64,000 nt of DNA from Arthrobacter sp. ISL-72 (lineage in GTDB: Bacteria > Actinomycetota > Actinomycetes > Actinomycetales > Micrococcaceae). Below, piece after piece: positions 50,727 through 60,121 of this stretch; positions within the stretch are counted from its first letter, which is position 1, and each line of letters begins with the position of its first letter. The notes beneath the pieces are model-generated. The model was given only the letters and a program-made list of their open reading frames with translations, had not been told where the DNA came from and did not search any database. Location: positions 62,001-126,000 of the forward strand of contig NZ_JAGGPP010000007.1 of NCBI RefSeq assembly GCF_018613755.1, in the 5' to 3' direction. The position numbers and the translations under genes were made by a program.

Positions 50727-51477
50727 GCTCGACGGAGTAGGGTTCGGCTACGGCCGGCAGGACTGGGTTTTCCGGGACGTCAGCTTCAGCGTCCTGCCTG
50801 GCACCGCCACCGCTATCCTGGGGCCTAACGGAAGCGGCAAGACCACGCTGGTCCGCTGCGCGGCCGGGTTGCTGGAGCCTGCCGAAGGAACGGTCCGCCG
50901 GGCCGACGGGGCGGGGTACGTACCGCAGGCCCATGGCAGTGCGTTTGGCTACAGCGCCCTGGACATGGTCCTGATGGGCAGGGCGCGGCAGGTGGGGATC
51001 TTCCGGACGCCGGGAACCTCGGACCGGGCCGCTGCTTCGGAGGCGATGGAGAGGGTAGGCGTGGCCGGGCTACGGGACCGCCGCTTTCCCACCCTGAGCG
51101 GCGGAGAGCAGCAACTGGTCCTGATAGCCCGGGCCATTGCCGCCGGATGCCCTGTGCTGGTGCTGGACGAGCCCGCCACCGGCCTTGATCTCAAGAACCA
51201 GGTGCGCGTCCTGTCCCTGCTGCGCGAACTGATGGCCGGCGGCATGGCCCTGCTGCTCAGCACGCACCATCCCGACCACGCCCTGTACCTGGCGGACAGG
51301 GCGGTCCTCCTGGGCCGCGGCGGAGCACGGACCGGCCAGGCCGCAGACCTGCTCACCGACCCCGCGTTGTCAGCGCTCTACGGGGTTCCGGTCCGGACGC
51401 TTCCCTATTCCGACGGCGGAACTCCCCGCCGCACCATCGTGGTGCCTTACGGGGGCGGCGGGGAGGAAAAAGCCTGA
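50719..51477 (+). CDS. FecE-type ABC importer ATPase
   Basis: 252 residues, GTG start overlapping the permease stop by 8 bp. Walker A LGPNGSGKTTL, Q-loop YVPQAHG, signature LSGGEQQL, Walker B VLVLDEPATGLD and H-loop STHHPDHAL are all intact. It energises the permease encoded upstream. The tail VPYGGGGEEKA is unremarkable. A palindromic repeat follows and separates it from the convergent ppc. Confidence 0.93.
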   Translation: MLELDGVGFGYGRQDWVFRDVSFSVLPGTATAILGPNGSGKTTLVRCAAGLLEPAEGTVRRADGAGYVPQAHGSAFGYSALDMVLMGRARQVGIFRTPGTSDRAAASEAMERVGVAGLRDRRFPTLSGGEQQLVLIARAIAAGCPVLVLDEPATGLDLKNQVRVLSLLRELMAGGMALLLSTHHPDHALYLADRAVLLGRGGARTGQAADLLTDPALSALYGVPVRTLPYSDGGTPRRTIVVPYGGGGEEKA

Positions 51478-51485
51478 CCGCCGCC

Positions 51486-51612
51486 CCGACGTTCTCTCAC
51501 TTTCCGCAACGAAAGCCCAAACGCTCTCCCACTTTCCGCAGCGAAAGCCCACCGCTCTCCCACAGCTGAGAGAGCGTCTGGAAAACTCCCTCAGGAAGTG
51601 AGAGAGCGTCGG
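51486..51612. repeat. Complex palindromic/tandem repeat, CGCTCTC family
   Basis: CCGACGTTCTCTCACTTTCC (51486-51505) is nearly the reverse complement of GGAAGTGAGAGAGCGTCGG (51594-51612). Between them CTCTCCCACTTTCCGCAGCG-type units repeat directly about 31 bp apart, plus a third half copy. It fills the gap between convergent genes and probably ends both transcripts. Confidence 0.8.
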
Positions 51613-51629
51613 TTGGAGGTGGGCGCGGA

Positions 51630-54473
51630 CTATCCGGTGTTGCGGAGGCCGGCAGCCACACCGTTGACGGTGATGAGCATGGCCCGCTGGAGGCGGTCGT
51701 CGATCTCCGCGTTGGAGATGCCGTCTCCGGAAGCCTCGGCACGCATGCGGCGCATCAGCTCCACCTGCAGGTAGCTGATCGGATCCAGGTACTGGTCGCG
51801 GATTTCAAGGGAGCGCTTCAAGGTGGGCTGCGCGTCGAGGAGCACATGCTCGCCGGTCAGGTTCTGGATCTCCGCGACGGTGAGCTCGTATTCGTCCCGG
51901 ATGGCCCGGAACAGGTGGTGCAGCTCTTCCGGGACCAGCGTGGCGACGTAGTAGCCGGCAATGTCCATGTCCGTCTTGGCGAGCGTCATTTCCACGTTGG
52001 AGACCACCGAGCGGAAGAAGTGCCACCGCTCCATCATCTCCGCGAGCTCGTCCGTGTTGCCCGCTTCGCGGGCCGCCTTGAGCCCGGAACCCACACCGAA
52101 CCAGCCCGGCACGATCTGCCGCGACTGGGTCCAGCCGAAGACCCACGGGATGGCCCGCAGCCCGCCCAGCCCTGCGCCGGAATCCGGGCGCTTGGAGGGC
52201 CGCGAGCCGATGTTGAGGGAACCGAGCTGTTCCACCGGGGTGGAGGCCATGAAGTACGCCGGCAGGTCGGGGTCGTCGATCAGGGAACGGTACCGGGCAA
52301 AAGCGGCGTCGGAGATGGTTTCCATGACGTGGCCATACCGCTCGCGCTCGTCCTCGGAAGTGCGCGGATTGCGGTGCAGGGCGGAACCCTGCATCACGGC
52401 GGCCAGGGAAAGCTCGAGGTTTTCGCGTGCCAGCTCCGGCAGCGAGTACTTGTCCGAAATCACTTCGCCCTGCTCGGTGAACTTGATTTCACCTTCGAGG
52501 ACGCCGTTCGGCTGGGCCATGATGGCGTCGTAAGTGGGCCCGCCGCCCCGGCCCACGGAGCCGCCGCGGCCATGGAAGAGCCGTACGCGGACACCATGCT
52601 TGGCCGCGACGTCCCTCAGGTTCCGCTGGGTCTTGTGGATCTCCCACTGACTGGTCATCACGCCGGATTCCTTGTTGGAATCCGAGTAGCCGAGCATGAT
52701 TTCCTGCACGTCACCGCGCAGCCGGACCAGCTCGCGGTACGACGGATCGGACAGCAACTGGTCGACAATCTCCGCGGAGGCCCGAAGCTCTTCAACGGTT
52801 TCCAGCAGCGGCGCAAAGCCGATCTTGGCATACGGTGCTTCGCCGAAGAGGCTGACGAGCCCAGCCTCCCGCGCCAGCACTGCGGCGGCCAGGACATCGT
52901 CCGCGCCGCGGGTCATGGAGATGATGTACGTCTCGATGACGTCCGGGCCGTAGGTCTTCAAGGCGCGCCGGATTTCACGGAAGACGTCGTACGTTCCGTC
53001 GGCGACGCCGTCGAGCTTGATCGGGTGGCCGGACAGCGGACGGCGGGAGCCGAGTTCGGCCCCCAGCACCTCAAGGCGCTCGGCGCGGCTGAGTTCGGAG
53101 TACTGCACACCAGGGCCGCCTAGCCTGTCCATGAGCTGCCCGACGGCGTCGTGGTGGTGGTCGGCGTGCTCGCGGATGTCCAGTGTGGCGAGGTGCAGGC
53201 CGAAGGAGGCGATGGCCCGGCGCACACGGCCCAGCGCCCCGTCGGCGACAAGCCCGGCGTGGTGGTTGCGCAGGGAGACCTCCAGCAGGCCGAGCTCGGC
53301 GAGGAGCTCCGTCGTCGAGGTGTAGTCGCGGCCAGGCTGGTGGGAGGAGCCCGCCGCCACGCGCTTGGCGGTGTTGAGCAGCTTGGCCTTAATGCACGTG
53401 AGCTTAAGCCGGTAGGGCTCCTGGGCGTTGAGCTCCAGGACCCGGCGGTCCAGGCCCGGCAGGTTCTTGAGGTCTGTCTCGATCGAGACCAGCAGTTCCT
53501 GGTCCGCCGCGGCGAGCGCCGTGGAGTTGGACAGGATGGAGATGAGCTCGTCGATCATCGCGATGCTGATGCGGACGGCGTGCTGGTTCTGGATCTGCAG
53601 GATTTCGCGGGTGACGCCTGCCGTGACGTTGGGGTTGCCATCGCGGTCACCGCCGATCCATGAACCAAAGCGGATGGGCGCCTTCTGCGTCGGCAGCGTA
53701 ACGCCGTGTTCGCCCAGCAGCTCGGACAGGTCGGTCAGCATTTCCGGCATGGCATCGGTGAGGATGCTGTTGAGGTAATAGATGGCGTTCCGGGCCTCAT
53801 CCACGGGGGTGGGACGGACCTGGCGGAGCTCGTCCGTCTGCCACATCTGGTCGATGACTTCGGCGAGCTGGCGGTCCTGGCGACGGCGGGCCGAGGTGCC
53901 TTCCTCGGTGGAAACCGCCAGGACGTCGGACAGCCTGCGGATCTTGTCGAGGACGGAGCGGCGGGAAGCCTCCGTCGGGTGCGCGGTGAAGATGGGGCGG
54001 ACGTCCAGCCCGTTCACCACCTCCTGCAGCACGGCCGGGCCGGCCTGACCGGCAATGTCGGTGACTGCCTTGGCCAGCCAGCCATCCTTTTCCTGGCGGG
54101 TCCGCAGTCCGCGGACCCGGTGAACCTGTTCTGCCGCATTGGCCAAGTGAAAGTAGAAGGCAAAGGCGCGCACCAAGTCGGTGGCCTGGTCGATGGGCAG
54201 GGAGCCGAGCAGTTCGCGGACCTGTTCGACGACGTCGTACGAGCTCCAGGGACCGGTGGCATCCGCGCCGCCGCGGGCGGCTTCCTTGGATTCCTTCGTC
54301 AGCAGGCGGACCTGCTCCACGAGGTCAAGGAGTTCGGGCCCGTGCTGGCGGACCAGCGACTCGCCCAGCAGCGTTGAAACACGCCGGACATCAGCGCGGA
54401 GTTCGGACGCAAGATCAGTGCTGGCGACGTCACCGCCGGGGTGAGCGCCTGAATTTATTGCAGTGTCAACCAT
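51630..54473 (-). CDS. ppc: Phosphoenolpyruvate carboxylase
   Basis: 947 residues. It converts PEP and bicarbonate to oxaloacetate, refilling the TCA cycle. Key motifs are the catalytic His in [26 protein letters not shown], the Lys-containing [14 protein letters not shown] region ([20 protein letters not shown]), and the mobile loop [14 protein letters not shown]; the C-terminus is the conserved RNTG. The start MVDTAINSG (54473) fits the family; the longer frame adds poorly conserved residues. The 193-bp region upstream holds its promoter. Confidence 0.97.
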   Translation of the reverse strand: MVDTAINSGAHPGGDVASTDLASELRADVRRVSTLLGESLVRQHGPELLDLVEQVRLLTKESKEAARGGADATGPWSSYDVVEQVRELLGSLPIDQATDLVRAFAFYFHLANAAEQVHRVRGLRTRQEKDGWLAKAVTDIAGQAGPAVLQEVVNGLDVRPIFTAHPTEASRRSVLDKIRRLSDVLAVSTEEGTSARRRQDRQLAEVIDQMWQTDELRQVRPTPVDEARNAIYYLNSILTDAMPEMLTDLSELLGEHGVTLPTQKAPIRFGSWIGGDRDGNPNVTAGVTREILQIQNQHAVRISIAMIDELISILSNSTALAAADQELLVSIETDLKNLPGLDRRVLELNAQEPYRLKLTCIKAKLLNTAKRVAAGSSHQPGRDYTSTTELLAELGLLEVSLRNHHAGLVADGALGRVRRAIASFGLHLATLDIREHADHHHDAVGQLMDRLGGPGVQYSELSRAERLEVLGAELGSRRPLSGHPIKLDGVADGTYDVFREIRRALKTYGPDVIETYIISMTRGADDVLAAAVLAREAGLVSLFGEAPYAKIGFAPLLETVEELRASAEIVDQLLSDPSYRELVRLRGDVQEIMLGYSDSNKESGVMTSQWEIHKTQRNLRDVAAKHGVRVRLFHGRGGSVGRGGGPTYDAIMAQPNGVLEGEIKFTEQGEVISDKYSLPELARENLELSLAAVMQGSALHRNPRTSEDERERYGHVMETISDAAFARYRSLIDDPDLPAYFMASTPVEQLGSLNIGSRPSKRPDSGAGLGGLRAIPWVFGWTQSRQIVPGWFGVGSGLKAAREAGNTDELAEMMERWHFFRSVVSNVEMTLAKTDMDIAGYYVATLVPEELHHLFRAIRDEYELTVAEIQNLTGEHVLLDAQPTLKRSLEIRDQYLDPISYLQVELMRRMRAEASGDGISNAEIDDRLQRAMLITVNGVAAGLRNTG

Positions 54474-54666
54474 GGAAACTATCTTTCGAGTGTTCGGTCT
54501 TTGCTCGTACACTGCGCTGGATACTGTGAGCCTGGTTACTTGTTCCTAGAGGATGATACCCGGCACCCTTGCAGCGTGGGAATTTGTCTCAGATAGTGTC
54601 TGCGGCCTTGACGTCCGCCGCAGCCCTGTTTTATTGGCCCGGTGTTTCATTGACCCGGCGCCGCTC

Positions 54667-55347
54667 TCAGCGGACGATCTTGAAGTTGAAGTCCGGGGTG
54701 CCCAGCACCCCCATGAGTCGGACCCAGATGGGCAGCAGCATTTCCTGCGCCCGGGCATTGGTGATGTCACCCAGGTCAATGATGTCCTGATGGCCGAAAC
54801 CCTGGAGCAGGGACGTCACTTGGCTCTTGGCGCCCGCATCGTTGCCAGAGACGAACACGGAGTGGTCTCCCCCGCCTGCACGGCCGGGATCCACCATCAG
54901 GCCGGCACTCATGTTGTTGAGCGTTTTTACCACTTTGGTGGCCGGGAACGCCCGCTGGATCTGCTCGCCCAGGCTGTCCGTGTTGACCGGGTTCAGGAAC
55001 GGCGGGAAACCCTGCGAAAGATCCAACGGGTTGGCGATGTCCACCAGGATTTTGCCCGACAGGTTTCCAGTGCCCGCTGCGGCGAGGGCGTCAAGGGAGC
55101 CCGCGCCGTTCGTCACGTTGATCACCAGCTCGGCGGCGGCCGCTGCGTCGGGGTAAGCCGCCAGCGCCACGTCGGCGTGCTGGGCATGCCATTGGGCAAA
55201 CGGCGGACTTCCCATGGCATCAGAGTCCTGCCTCGCTAGTGTGGCTTGGGGGTCCCGGGTCCCGATGGCCACTTCGTGCCCCAGTTTCACCAGTGCCGCA
55301 CTGAAAGTGCGGCCGACGAATCCCGTTCCAAGGACAGCAATTTTCAT
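54667..55347 (-). CDS. NADPH-dependent F420 reductase-like protein
   Basis: 226 residues. Rossmann domain KIAVLGTGFVGRTFSAALVKLGHEVAIGTRDP at the start, ELVINVTNGAGSLDAL, KILVDIANPLDLS, and KVVKTLNNMSAGLMVDP, typical of the F420:NADP oxidoreductase/NAD-binding_10-like family. Whether it uses F420 is not settled. ATG 55347 (MKIAVLG) is preferred to the Met three codons earlier. A short palindrome AGACA-AGTC-TGTCT lies about 30 bp upstream (55374-55387). Confidence 0.85.
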   Translation of the reverse strand: MKIAVLGTGFVGRTFSAALVKLGHEVAIGTRDPQATLARQDSDAMGSPPFAQWHAQHADVALAAYPDAAAAAELVINVTNGAGSLDALAAAGTGNLSGKILVDIANPLDLSQGFPPFLNPVNTDSLGEQIQRAFPATKVVKTLNNMSAGLMVDPGRAGGGDHSVFVSGNDAGAKSQVTSLLQGFGHQDIIDLGDITNARAQEMLLPIWVRLMGVLGTPDFNFKIVR

Positions 55348-55373
55348 GGCGGTCACATCCGCAATCGAGGTGT

Positions 55374-55387
55374 AGACAAGTCTGTCT
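55374..55387. promoter_or_regulatory. Short palindrome upstream of the F420-reductase-like gene
   Basis: AGACA and TGTCT are perfect reverse complements with a 4-bp spacer, about 30 bp upstream of the start codon. It may be an operator; no regulator is adjacent. Confidence 0.35.
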
Positions 55388-55547
55388 TATGCGTTCCGTT
55401 GAGCGCGTGATTGACGCTACCAGCTGGGCCCACACGCGACAATGATCCCGGGATGAGCCACCGGATCCGAACCGGAACTGGCCCCGGAATGCCGCCGGAT
55501 GCCGCGCGGTTATACCGTAGGCCCAGAGCCATCATTTTGGAGGACCC

Positions 55548-56402
55548 GTGAACACTGCCCCTGACGCCGCCCAGCTGGAACGCTGGAACCGCTTCCGCTC
55601 CAACCGCAACAAGGCGCTGGCCAGCGAGCACGGCTGGCTGACGCTGACCTCATTCCAGTGGCTGGAAAGCCAGCCCTCCGCCGTCGACCTCGTCCCGGGA
55701 CTCTGGTCGACGGACGGCACGACGGCTTTCCTCACCGCTGTGGCGGCGGACGGGCTAACGCTGGTGGACACCGGCGAACCCGTGGACGGCACCATTTCGG
55801 CGGCGCTGCGGGACGAGGAGTCGCTGATGTGGGTGCAGTTCGGGGGCGACGACGGCCGGCAGGTGGTGGTGGAACTCGCCATGCGTGCGGACAAGTACGC
55901 CATCCGCACCCGGGATTCCCGCTCGCCGGTGTTCACCGAGTTCGACGGCGTGCCCACCTTCGATTACCGCCCCGACCTGGTGATAGAGGCCAGTTTCCGT
56001 CCCTACCCTGAGCCGGTGGACGTTCCCATCAGCACTGCGAACCCCCTAGTGGACGGCGTGCACCGCTCGGTGGGAGAGCTTGTATTCCGCCTGCCCGGAA
56101 AAGACCACGAGTTCCACCTGCTGGCCGAAGAGGAGAAGCTGGGCGCGCTCACCGTCACGTTCCACGACGAAACGAACGGATCGGGCCCGGCCGAAGACGC
56201 TACTGCCGAATGGCGCAAGGTCTCCACGGCCCGGCCCCGGATCGACTCGTCGGGAAACCAGACCGTGGTCCTCGACTTCAACCGCGCCATCAACTACCCG
56301 AGTGCCTTCACGCCCTACGGGACCTGCCCCATGCCGGTGAAGAACAACAGCCTGGACTACAGGATCGAAGCAGGCGAGAAGCAACCCGCCCTGGCCGAGT
56401 AA
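55548..56402 (+). CDS. DUF1684 family protein
   Basis: 284 residues, GTG start after GGAGGA. The sequence follows DUF1684: ERWNRFRSNRNKALASEHGWLTLTSFQWLE near the N-terminus, and the strongly conserved end VVLDFNRAINYPSAFTPYGTCPMPVKNN with the Cys-Pro pair. The function is unknown. It is a soluble beta-rich protein. The stop codon abuts a palindromic repeat. Confidence 0.88.
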   Translation: MNTAPDAAQLERWNRFRSNRNKALASEHGWLTLTSFQWLESQPSAVDLVPGLWSTDGTTAFLTAVAADGLTLVDTGEPVDGTISAALRDEESLMWVQFGGDDGRQVVVELAMRADKYAIRTRDSRSPVFTEFDGVPTFDYRPDLVIEASFRPYPEPVDVPISTANPLVDGVHRSVGELVFRLPGKDHEFHLLAEEEKLGALTVTFHDETNGSGPAEDATAEWRKVSTARPRIDSSGNQTVVLDFNRAINYPSAFTPYGTCPMPVKNNSLDYRIEAGEKQPALAE

Positions 56403-56403
56403 G

Positions 56404-56526
56404 CACGAACGGGCACTTAGGCCCCACCCCTGAAGCGCGAACGGACACTTAAGCCCTGCCAGTTCGCGCTGAGAGGGGGCCGCAAGTGTCCGTTCGCGCT
56501 CGGGCCGGAAGTGTCCGTTCGCGCTA
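56404..56526. repeat. Palindromic repeat cluster, GCGCGAACGGACA family (copy 2)
   Basis: Four arms: a degenerate GCACGAACGGGCACTT (56404-56419), AGCGCGAACGGACACTT (56435-56451), and two AAGTGTCCGTTCGCGCT (56485-56501, 56510-56526). It also contains CTGCCAGTTCGCGCT (56457-56471) shared with the copy at 37127. The last arm supplies the stop codon of the acyl-CoA dehydrogenase. Confidence 0.88.
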
Positions 56527-57747
56527 AACGATTGCCGACACCCCGGTCACGGCGCGGCCCACGATCAGCGTGTTGATCTCGAAGGATCCTTCGTAGGTGT
56601 AAATGGCCTCGGCGTCGGCGAAGATCTTGGCCATCCGGTAGTCGGTGACGATCCCGTTGCCGCCCAGGATGGACCTCCCCATGGCCACGGTTTCGCGCAT
56701 CCGGGCGCTCGTGTAGGACTTCGCCAGGGCCACTTGCGCCATATCCGCGGCCCTTTCCTGCTGCAGCTGTGCGATCCGGACCATCATTCCCATGCTGGCC
56801 ACGGCATTGCCGAGCATGGTGACCAGTTGCTGCTGGATGAGCTGGAATTTGGCCAGCGGACGCCCGAACTGTTGGCGTTCGACGGCGTGCTGCCGGGCGA
56901 CGTCGAACGCCGCCAGCTGCTGGCCCACCGCCTGCCACGCCACCATGATCCGGGACCCGCGGAGCAGCTCGTTGGTGTCCTCGAAGCTGCCGATGCCCGC
57001 GAAACGGTCCGCTTCCGCCACCCGCACGTCCTGGAAAAGTATGTCCGCGTTCTGCACAGTGCGCAGGGCGATTTTATTTTCAATCCGGCTTCGGCTGACT
57101 CCCGGCAGGCGCGCGTCCACGATGAACCCCCGGATGGCTCCGTCGGCTTCGTCCCGCGCCCAGACCAGCATGTAGTCGCAGAACGTCCCGTTCCCGATCC
57201 AGCGCTTGGCTCCGTTGAGGATCCAGTAGTCGTCGCCGTCGTCGTCTGCCCCCGTTGAGCCGGGCACGCGGCGTGCCCGGGTTTCCATCCCGCCGGCCAC
57301 GTCGGAGCCGTGCGCGGGCTCGGTCAGGGCAAAGGCGCCGGTGGTGCGGAGGTTCGCGGCGTCGTCGAGCAGGCGGGCTTTCTGCTCGTCCGAGCCGAAC
57401 CCGTAGAGGGCCTCCACAAAGAGGTCGTGGTGCACCAGGAAAAAGGTGGCGATCGAGGTGTCCACCCGGGTCATCTCCGCGATCACCAGGCCGGCGAACA
57501 AGTGGCTGTAGCCGCGCTGGGCCGGTGCACTGAGTTCGAGGGCGGCCAGCTTCGGCAGGATATGGGCGGGGAACTCGGCGTTATTCCACCATTCCGTGGC
57601 GAACGGGGCGATTTCGGCCGTCAGGAATTCCCGCAGCTCGCCGAGCTTCCGCTGCTCCCGGAGGCTGAGCAGGGACTCGAAGCCGAAGAAGTCGGCAGTG
57701 GGCAGTGCATCCACCGTATGGGCCGGCCGGGCCGGCTCCGGCATCAC
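56524..57747 (-). CDS. Acyl-CoA dehydrogenase, glutaryl-CoA dehydrogenase-like
   Basis: 407 residues. FAD-dependent alpha,beta-desaturation of an acyl-CoA. Conserved regions: [16 protein letters not shown] (FAD/substrate), [49 protein letters not shown], and near the end [20 protein letters not shown], whose Glu is the catalytic base position. These resemble glutaryl-CoA dehydrogenase more than straight-chain enzymes, but that enzyme's Arg for the distal carboxylate was not checked. It overlaps the SDR gene (ATGA), so it is the second gene of a two-gene operon. The stop lies within a repeat arm. Confidence 0.9.
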   Translation of the reverse strand: MMPEPARPAHTVDALPTADFFGFESLLSLREQRKLGELREFLTAEIAPFATEWWNNAEFPAHILPKLAALELSAPAQRGYSHLFAGLVIAEMTRVDTSIATFFLVHHDLFVEALYGFGSDEQKARLLDDAANLRTTGAFALTEPAHGSDVAGGMETRARRVPGSTGADDDGDDYWILNGAKRWIGNGTFCDYMLVWARDEADGAIRGFIVDARLPGVSRSRIENKIALRTVQNADILFQDVRVAEADRFAGIGSFEDTNELLRGSRIMVAWQAVGQQLAAFDVARQHAVERQQFGRPLAKFQLIQQQLVTMLGNAVASMGMMVRIAQLQQERAADMAQVALAKSYTSARMRETVAMGRSILGGNGIVTDYRMAKIFADAEAIYTYEGSFEINTLIVGRAVTGVSAIV

Positions 57748-58595
57748 TTCGGCCCCATCCGGATGGCGCCGTCAAGGCGGATGGTCTCGCCGTTGAGCAT
57801 GGCGTTGTCCACGATGTGCGCGGCGAGGTTGGCGTACTCGGCCGGCCGGCCAAGCCGCGACGGATGCGGAACCTGGCTGCCCAGCGAGTCCTGGGCTTCC
57901 TGCGGCAGTCCGGCCATCATGGGCGTCTCGAAGATGCCGGGGGCAATGGTGACCACGCGGATCAGGGAGCGGGCGAGCTCCCGGGCAATCGGTAGGGTCA
58001 TGGCCGCCACGGCCCCCTTGGAGGCAGCATAGGCAGGCTGGCCGATCTGTCCGTCGAACGCGGCAACGGAAGCGGTGTTGATGATGACCCCGCGCTCGGG
58101 ACCGCCAAGTTCTGTTGCCGCGGGCTCGGTCGCGGCCATTGCGGCGGCCGCGAGGCGGATCACGTTGAACGTGCCCACCAGGTTGATCTGGATCACGCGG
58201 TTGAAGGTTTCCAGCGGCAGCACGCCGTCCCGGCCCAGGACCTTCCCCGGCGTGGCGATGCCCGCACAGTTCACCACAACGCGCAGCGGTCCCAGGGAAA
58301 CCGCGGCGTCGACGGCGGCCTGCACCTGCTCTTCGCTGGTCACGTCAGCAGGAATAAACACCGCCTCGTTCCTGGGTCCGTTGGAGCCGTCTCCCCCGGC
58401 CCCGCCGCGGCCAGCCCCGCCCCCCGCGTTCGGTCCGGCACCGGCGTTCAGCTCGGCTGCGTATTCCTCGCCCCGTGACGACGGCAGGTCCACCAGAACC
58501 ACGGAAGCCCCGGCGTCGAAGAGACGCCGTGCCGTGGCGGCGCCCAGCCCGGAGGCCCCGCCTGTTATGAGCACGACAGCACCTTTGATGTCCAT
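57744..58595 (-). CDS. SDR family 3-hydroxyacyl-CoA dehydrogenase-like oxidoreductase
   Basis: 283 residues. The [15 protein letters not shown] cofactor motif opens the protein, NCAGIATPG is the NNAG-like motif, the active-site YAASKGA (Tyr, Lys) lies near residue 200, and the upstream Ser is in [13 protein letters not shown]. It resembles HSD10/type II 3-hydroxyacyl-CoA dehydrogenases, NAD-dependent. The start ATG 58595 is fixed by AAGGAGG. A Gly/Ala-rich insertion ([20 protein letters not shown]) near residue 60 is unusual. It probably acts with the adjacent acyl-CoA dehydrogenase in branched-acid or aromatic-acid breakdown. Confidence 0.9.
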   Translation of the reverse strand: MDIKGAVVLITGGASGLGAATARRLFDAGASVVLVDLPSSRGEEYAAELNAGAGPNAGGGAGRGGAGGDGSNGPRNEAVFIPADVTSEEQVQAAVDAAVSLGPLRVVVNCAGIATPGKVLGRDGVLPLETFNRVIQINLVGTFNVIRLAAAAMAATEPAATELGGPERGVIINTASVAAFDGQIGQPAYAASKGAVAAMTLPIARELARSLIRVVTIAPGIFETPMMAGLPQEAQDSLGSQVPHPSRLGRPAEYANLAAHIVDNAMLNGETIRLDGAIRMGPK

Positions 58596-58735
58596 CCATC
58601 CTCCTTGATGTGAACCAAGCCGAGAGCCCAACCCGCGAACCGAAGCCCGGCGTAACGCTAGTTAATGCATGTTAACTGGAATGCGGCCAAACCGCACGCT
58701 CGGACAATGACGGGAGTGCCCGCTAGGCTGGCTCC

Positions 58736-59935
58736 ATGACCTCCCCAGACGCCGCACCCGCCGACTGGTCCGACCGCGCCGACGAGGCCGCCCGGTCCGT
58801 GACCAGGATGTTCGGGCAGCGGCTGTTCTTCCTCCCGGGAACCCATATCGCGGCGATCGAACGGCCTTCCGGCGGACTGAAAAACCTGGTCCGCCCGTGG
58901 CACTACTGGTGGCAGGCGCATTACGTGGACTGCCTGGTGGACGCCGGGCGCCGAGAACTCGCGCGGGGAGCAAGGTTCGACAGCGGCAGCCGGCCGAGCG
59001 CGGGACAGCTGGCCTCCCAGCTGGTCACCGGCATCCGACTGCGCAACTTCCTGACCATGGTGAACCACTACTACGACGACATGGCCTGGCTCGCACTGTC
59101 CACGCTGCGGCTGGAAAAGCTCGCCGAAGAAACACGGAAGCCGGGCGCACGCCGGCACGCGCGGATCCGGCAACGCCTGACCCTGCAGTTCGATTCAGCT
59201 TCCACGGACGACCTGGGCGGCGGCACGTTCTGGAGCACCAAGCGGGACTTCAAAAACACTCCGGCCACGGCACCGGTGGCGCTGTACTATGCCCGAACCG
59301 GGAATGCCACCAGGGCGCAGGCCCTGGCGGACTGGCTCCACGCCAAGCTGTTTGACCCCGCCCAGGGCCTGTACCAGGACGGGCTACGGATCGGCAGCGA
59401 CGGTGAGGTGGTGCTGGAAGCCGCTATTTACACCTACAACCAAGGGCCGGTCCTTGGCGCACTGCTGGAACTGGGCGGGGAGGCGGAACTGGAACGGGCA
59501 GCCGCCCTTGTCAACGCCGTGGCACGCCACCTCACAAGGCCCGCCACCCTGGCATCAGGACGGACCACCGCAGTGCTCCGCTGTGACGGATCGGGCGACG
59601 GCGGGCTGTTCACCGGGATCCTGGCCCGGTACCTCGCGCTGGCGGCCACGGACGATAGGCTTTCCAGGCACACCCGGGCCACGGCCAGGGCCCTGGTCGC
59701 CGAAACGGCACAGGCACTCTGGGAGGGCCGCCGTCCCGTGGACCCGGCGGAGCCGCTGGCGCGCCGGGGAGCGCGGCTGGTGTTTCCAGTGTTTCCCGAG
59801 ACGCCGGCCAGCCGGACCTATCCGGCGGGTGCCGCCGTCGAACTTTCCACCCAGCTGCAGACGTGGATGGTGCTGGAGGCTGCCGCCGCGGCCGCTGGCA
59901 CAGCCTCACCGGAACCGGGCCACCCGGCATCCTGA
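58736..59935 (+). CDS. Family 76 glycoside hydrolase-like protein
   Basis: 399 residues, an (alpha/alpha)6-barrel protein: NHYYDDMAWLALSTLRL contains the paired Asp that serve as catalytic residues in GH76 alpha-1,6-mannanases, and GGGTFWSTKRDFKNTPATAPVALYYA, AIYTYNQGPVLGALLEL and DGSGDGGLFTGILARYLALA are family blocks. No signal peptide is seen, so it may act in the cytoplasm, unlike secreted mannanases. Substrate assignment is tentative. Confidence 0.85.
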   Translation: MTSPDAAPADWSDRADEAARSVTRMFGQRLFFLPGTHIAAIERPSGGLKNLVRPWHYWWQAHYVDCLVDAGRRELARGARFDSGSRPSAGQLASQLVTGIRLRNFLTMVNHYYDDMAWLALSTLRLEKLAEETRKPGARRHARIRQRLTLQFDSASTDDLGGGTFWSTKRDFKNTPATAPVALYYARTGNATRAQALADWLHAKLFDPAQGLYQDGLRIGSDGEVVLEAAIYTYNQGPVLGALLELGGEAELERAAALVNAVARHLTRPATLASGRTTAVLRCDGSGDGGLFTGILARYLALAATDDRLSRHTRATARALVAETAQALWEGRRPVDPAEPLARRGARLVFPVFPETPASRTYPAGAAVELSTQLQTWMVLEAAAAAAGTASPEPGHPAS

Positions 59936-60023
59936 GGAACCCTGAGGCCGACCCGAATTAGCCCATGTAAAAGTACCGTAATTGATGTGATACTTGTCAC
60001 TTCAGGCTGCTCAAGCTTGGTTC

Positions 60024-60042
60024 TTAGGTTTGGCTAACCTAC
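60024..60042. promoter_or_regulatory. Iron box (IdeR/DtxR binding site)
   Basis: TTAGGTTTGGCTAACCTAC differs from the accepted IdeR/DtxR consensus TTAGGTTAGGCTAACCTAA at two of 19 positions. It lies 80 bp upstream of a ferric iron binding-protein gene, so the operon should be repressed when iron is plentiful. Confidence 0.88.
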
Positions 60043-60121
60043 AGTTTTTGGCAGCGAGCACCCCTAGGTTCCCCTCGCTCCGGACTCCGGTCCACCAGAC
60101 TTCCCGCAGAAAGAAGCACCC

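Noticed and set aside
51486..51612. Possible CRISPR array in the repeated CTCTCCCACTTTCC units
   Set aside because: Only two to three imperfect units, mixed orientation, no uniform spacers and no cas genes.
51846..53123. 425-codon frame antisense to ppc
   Set aside because: Shadow of the conserved ppc gene; composition typical of an antisense frame.
58658..59173. 171-codon minus-strand frame opposite the GH76-like gene
   Set aside because: Antisense to conserved GH76 blocks, with no independent support.
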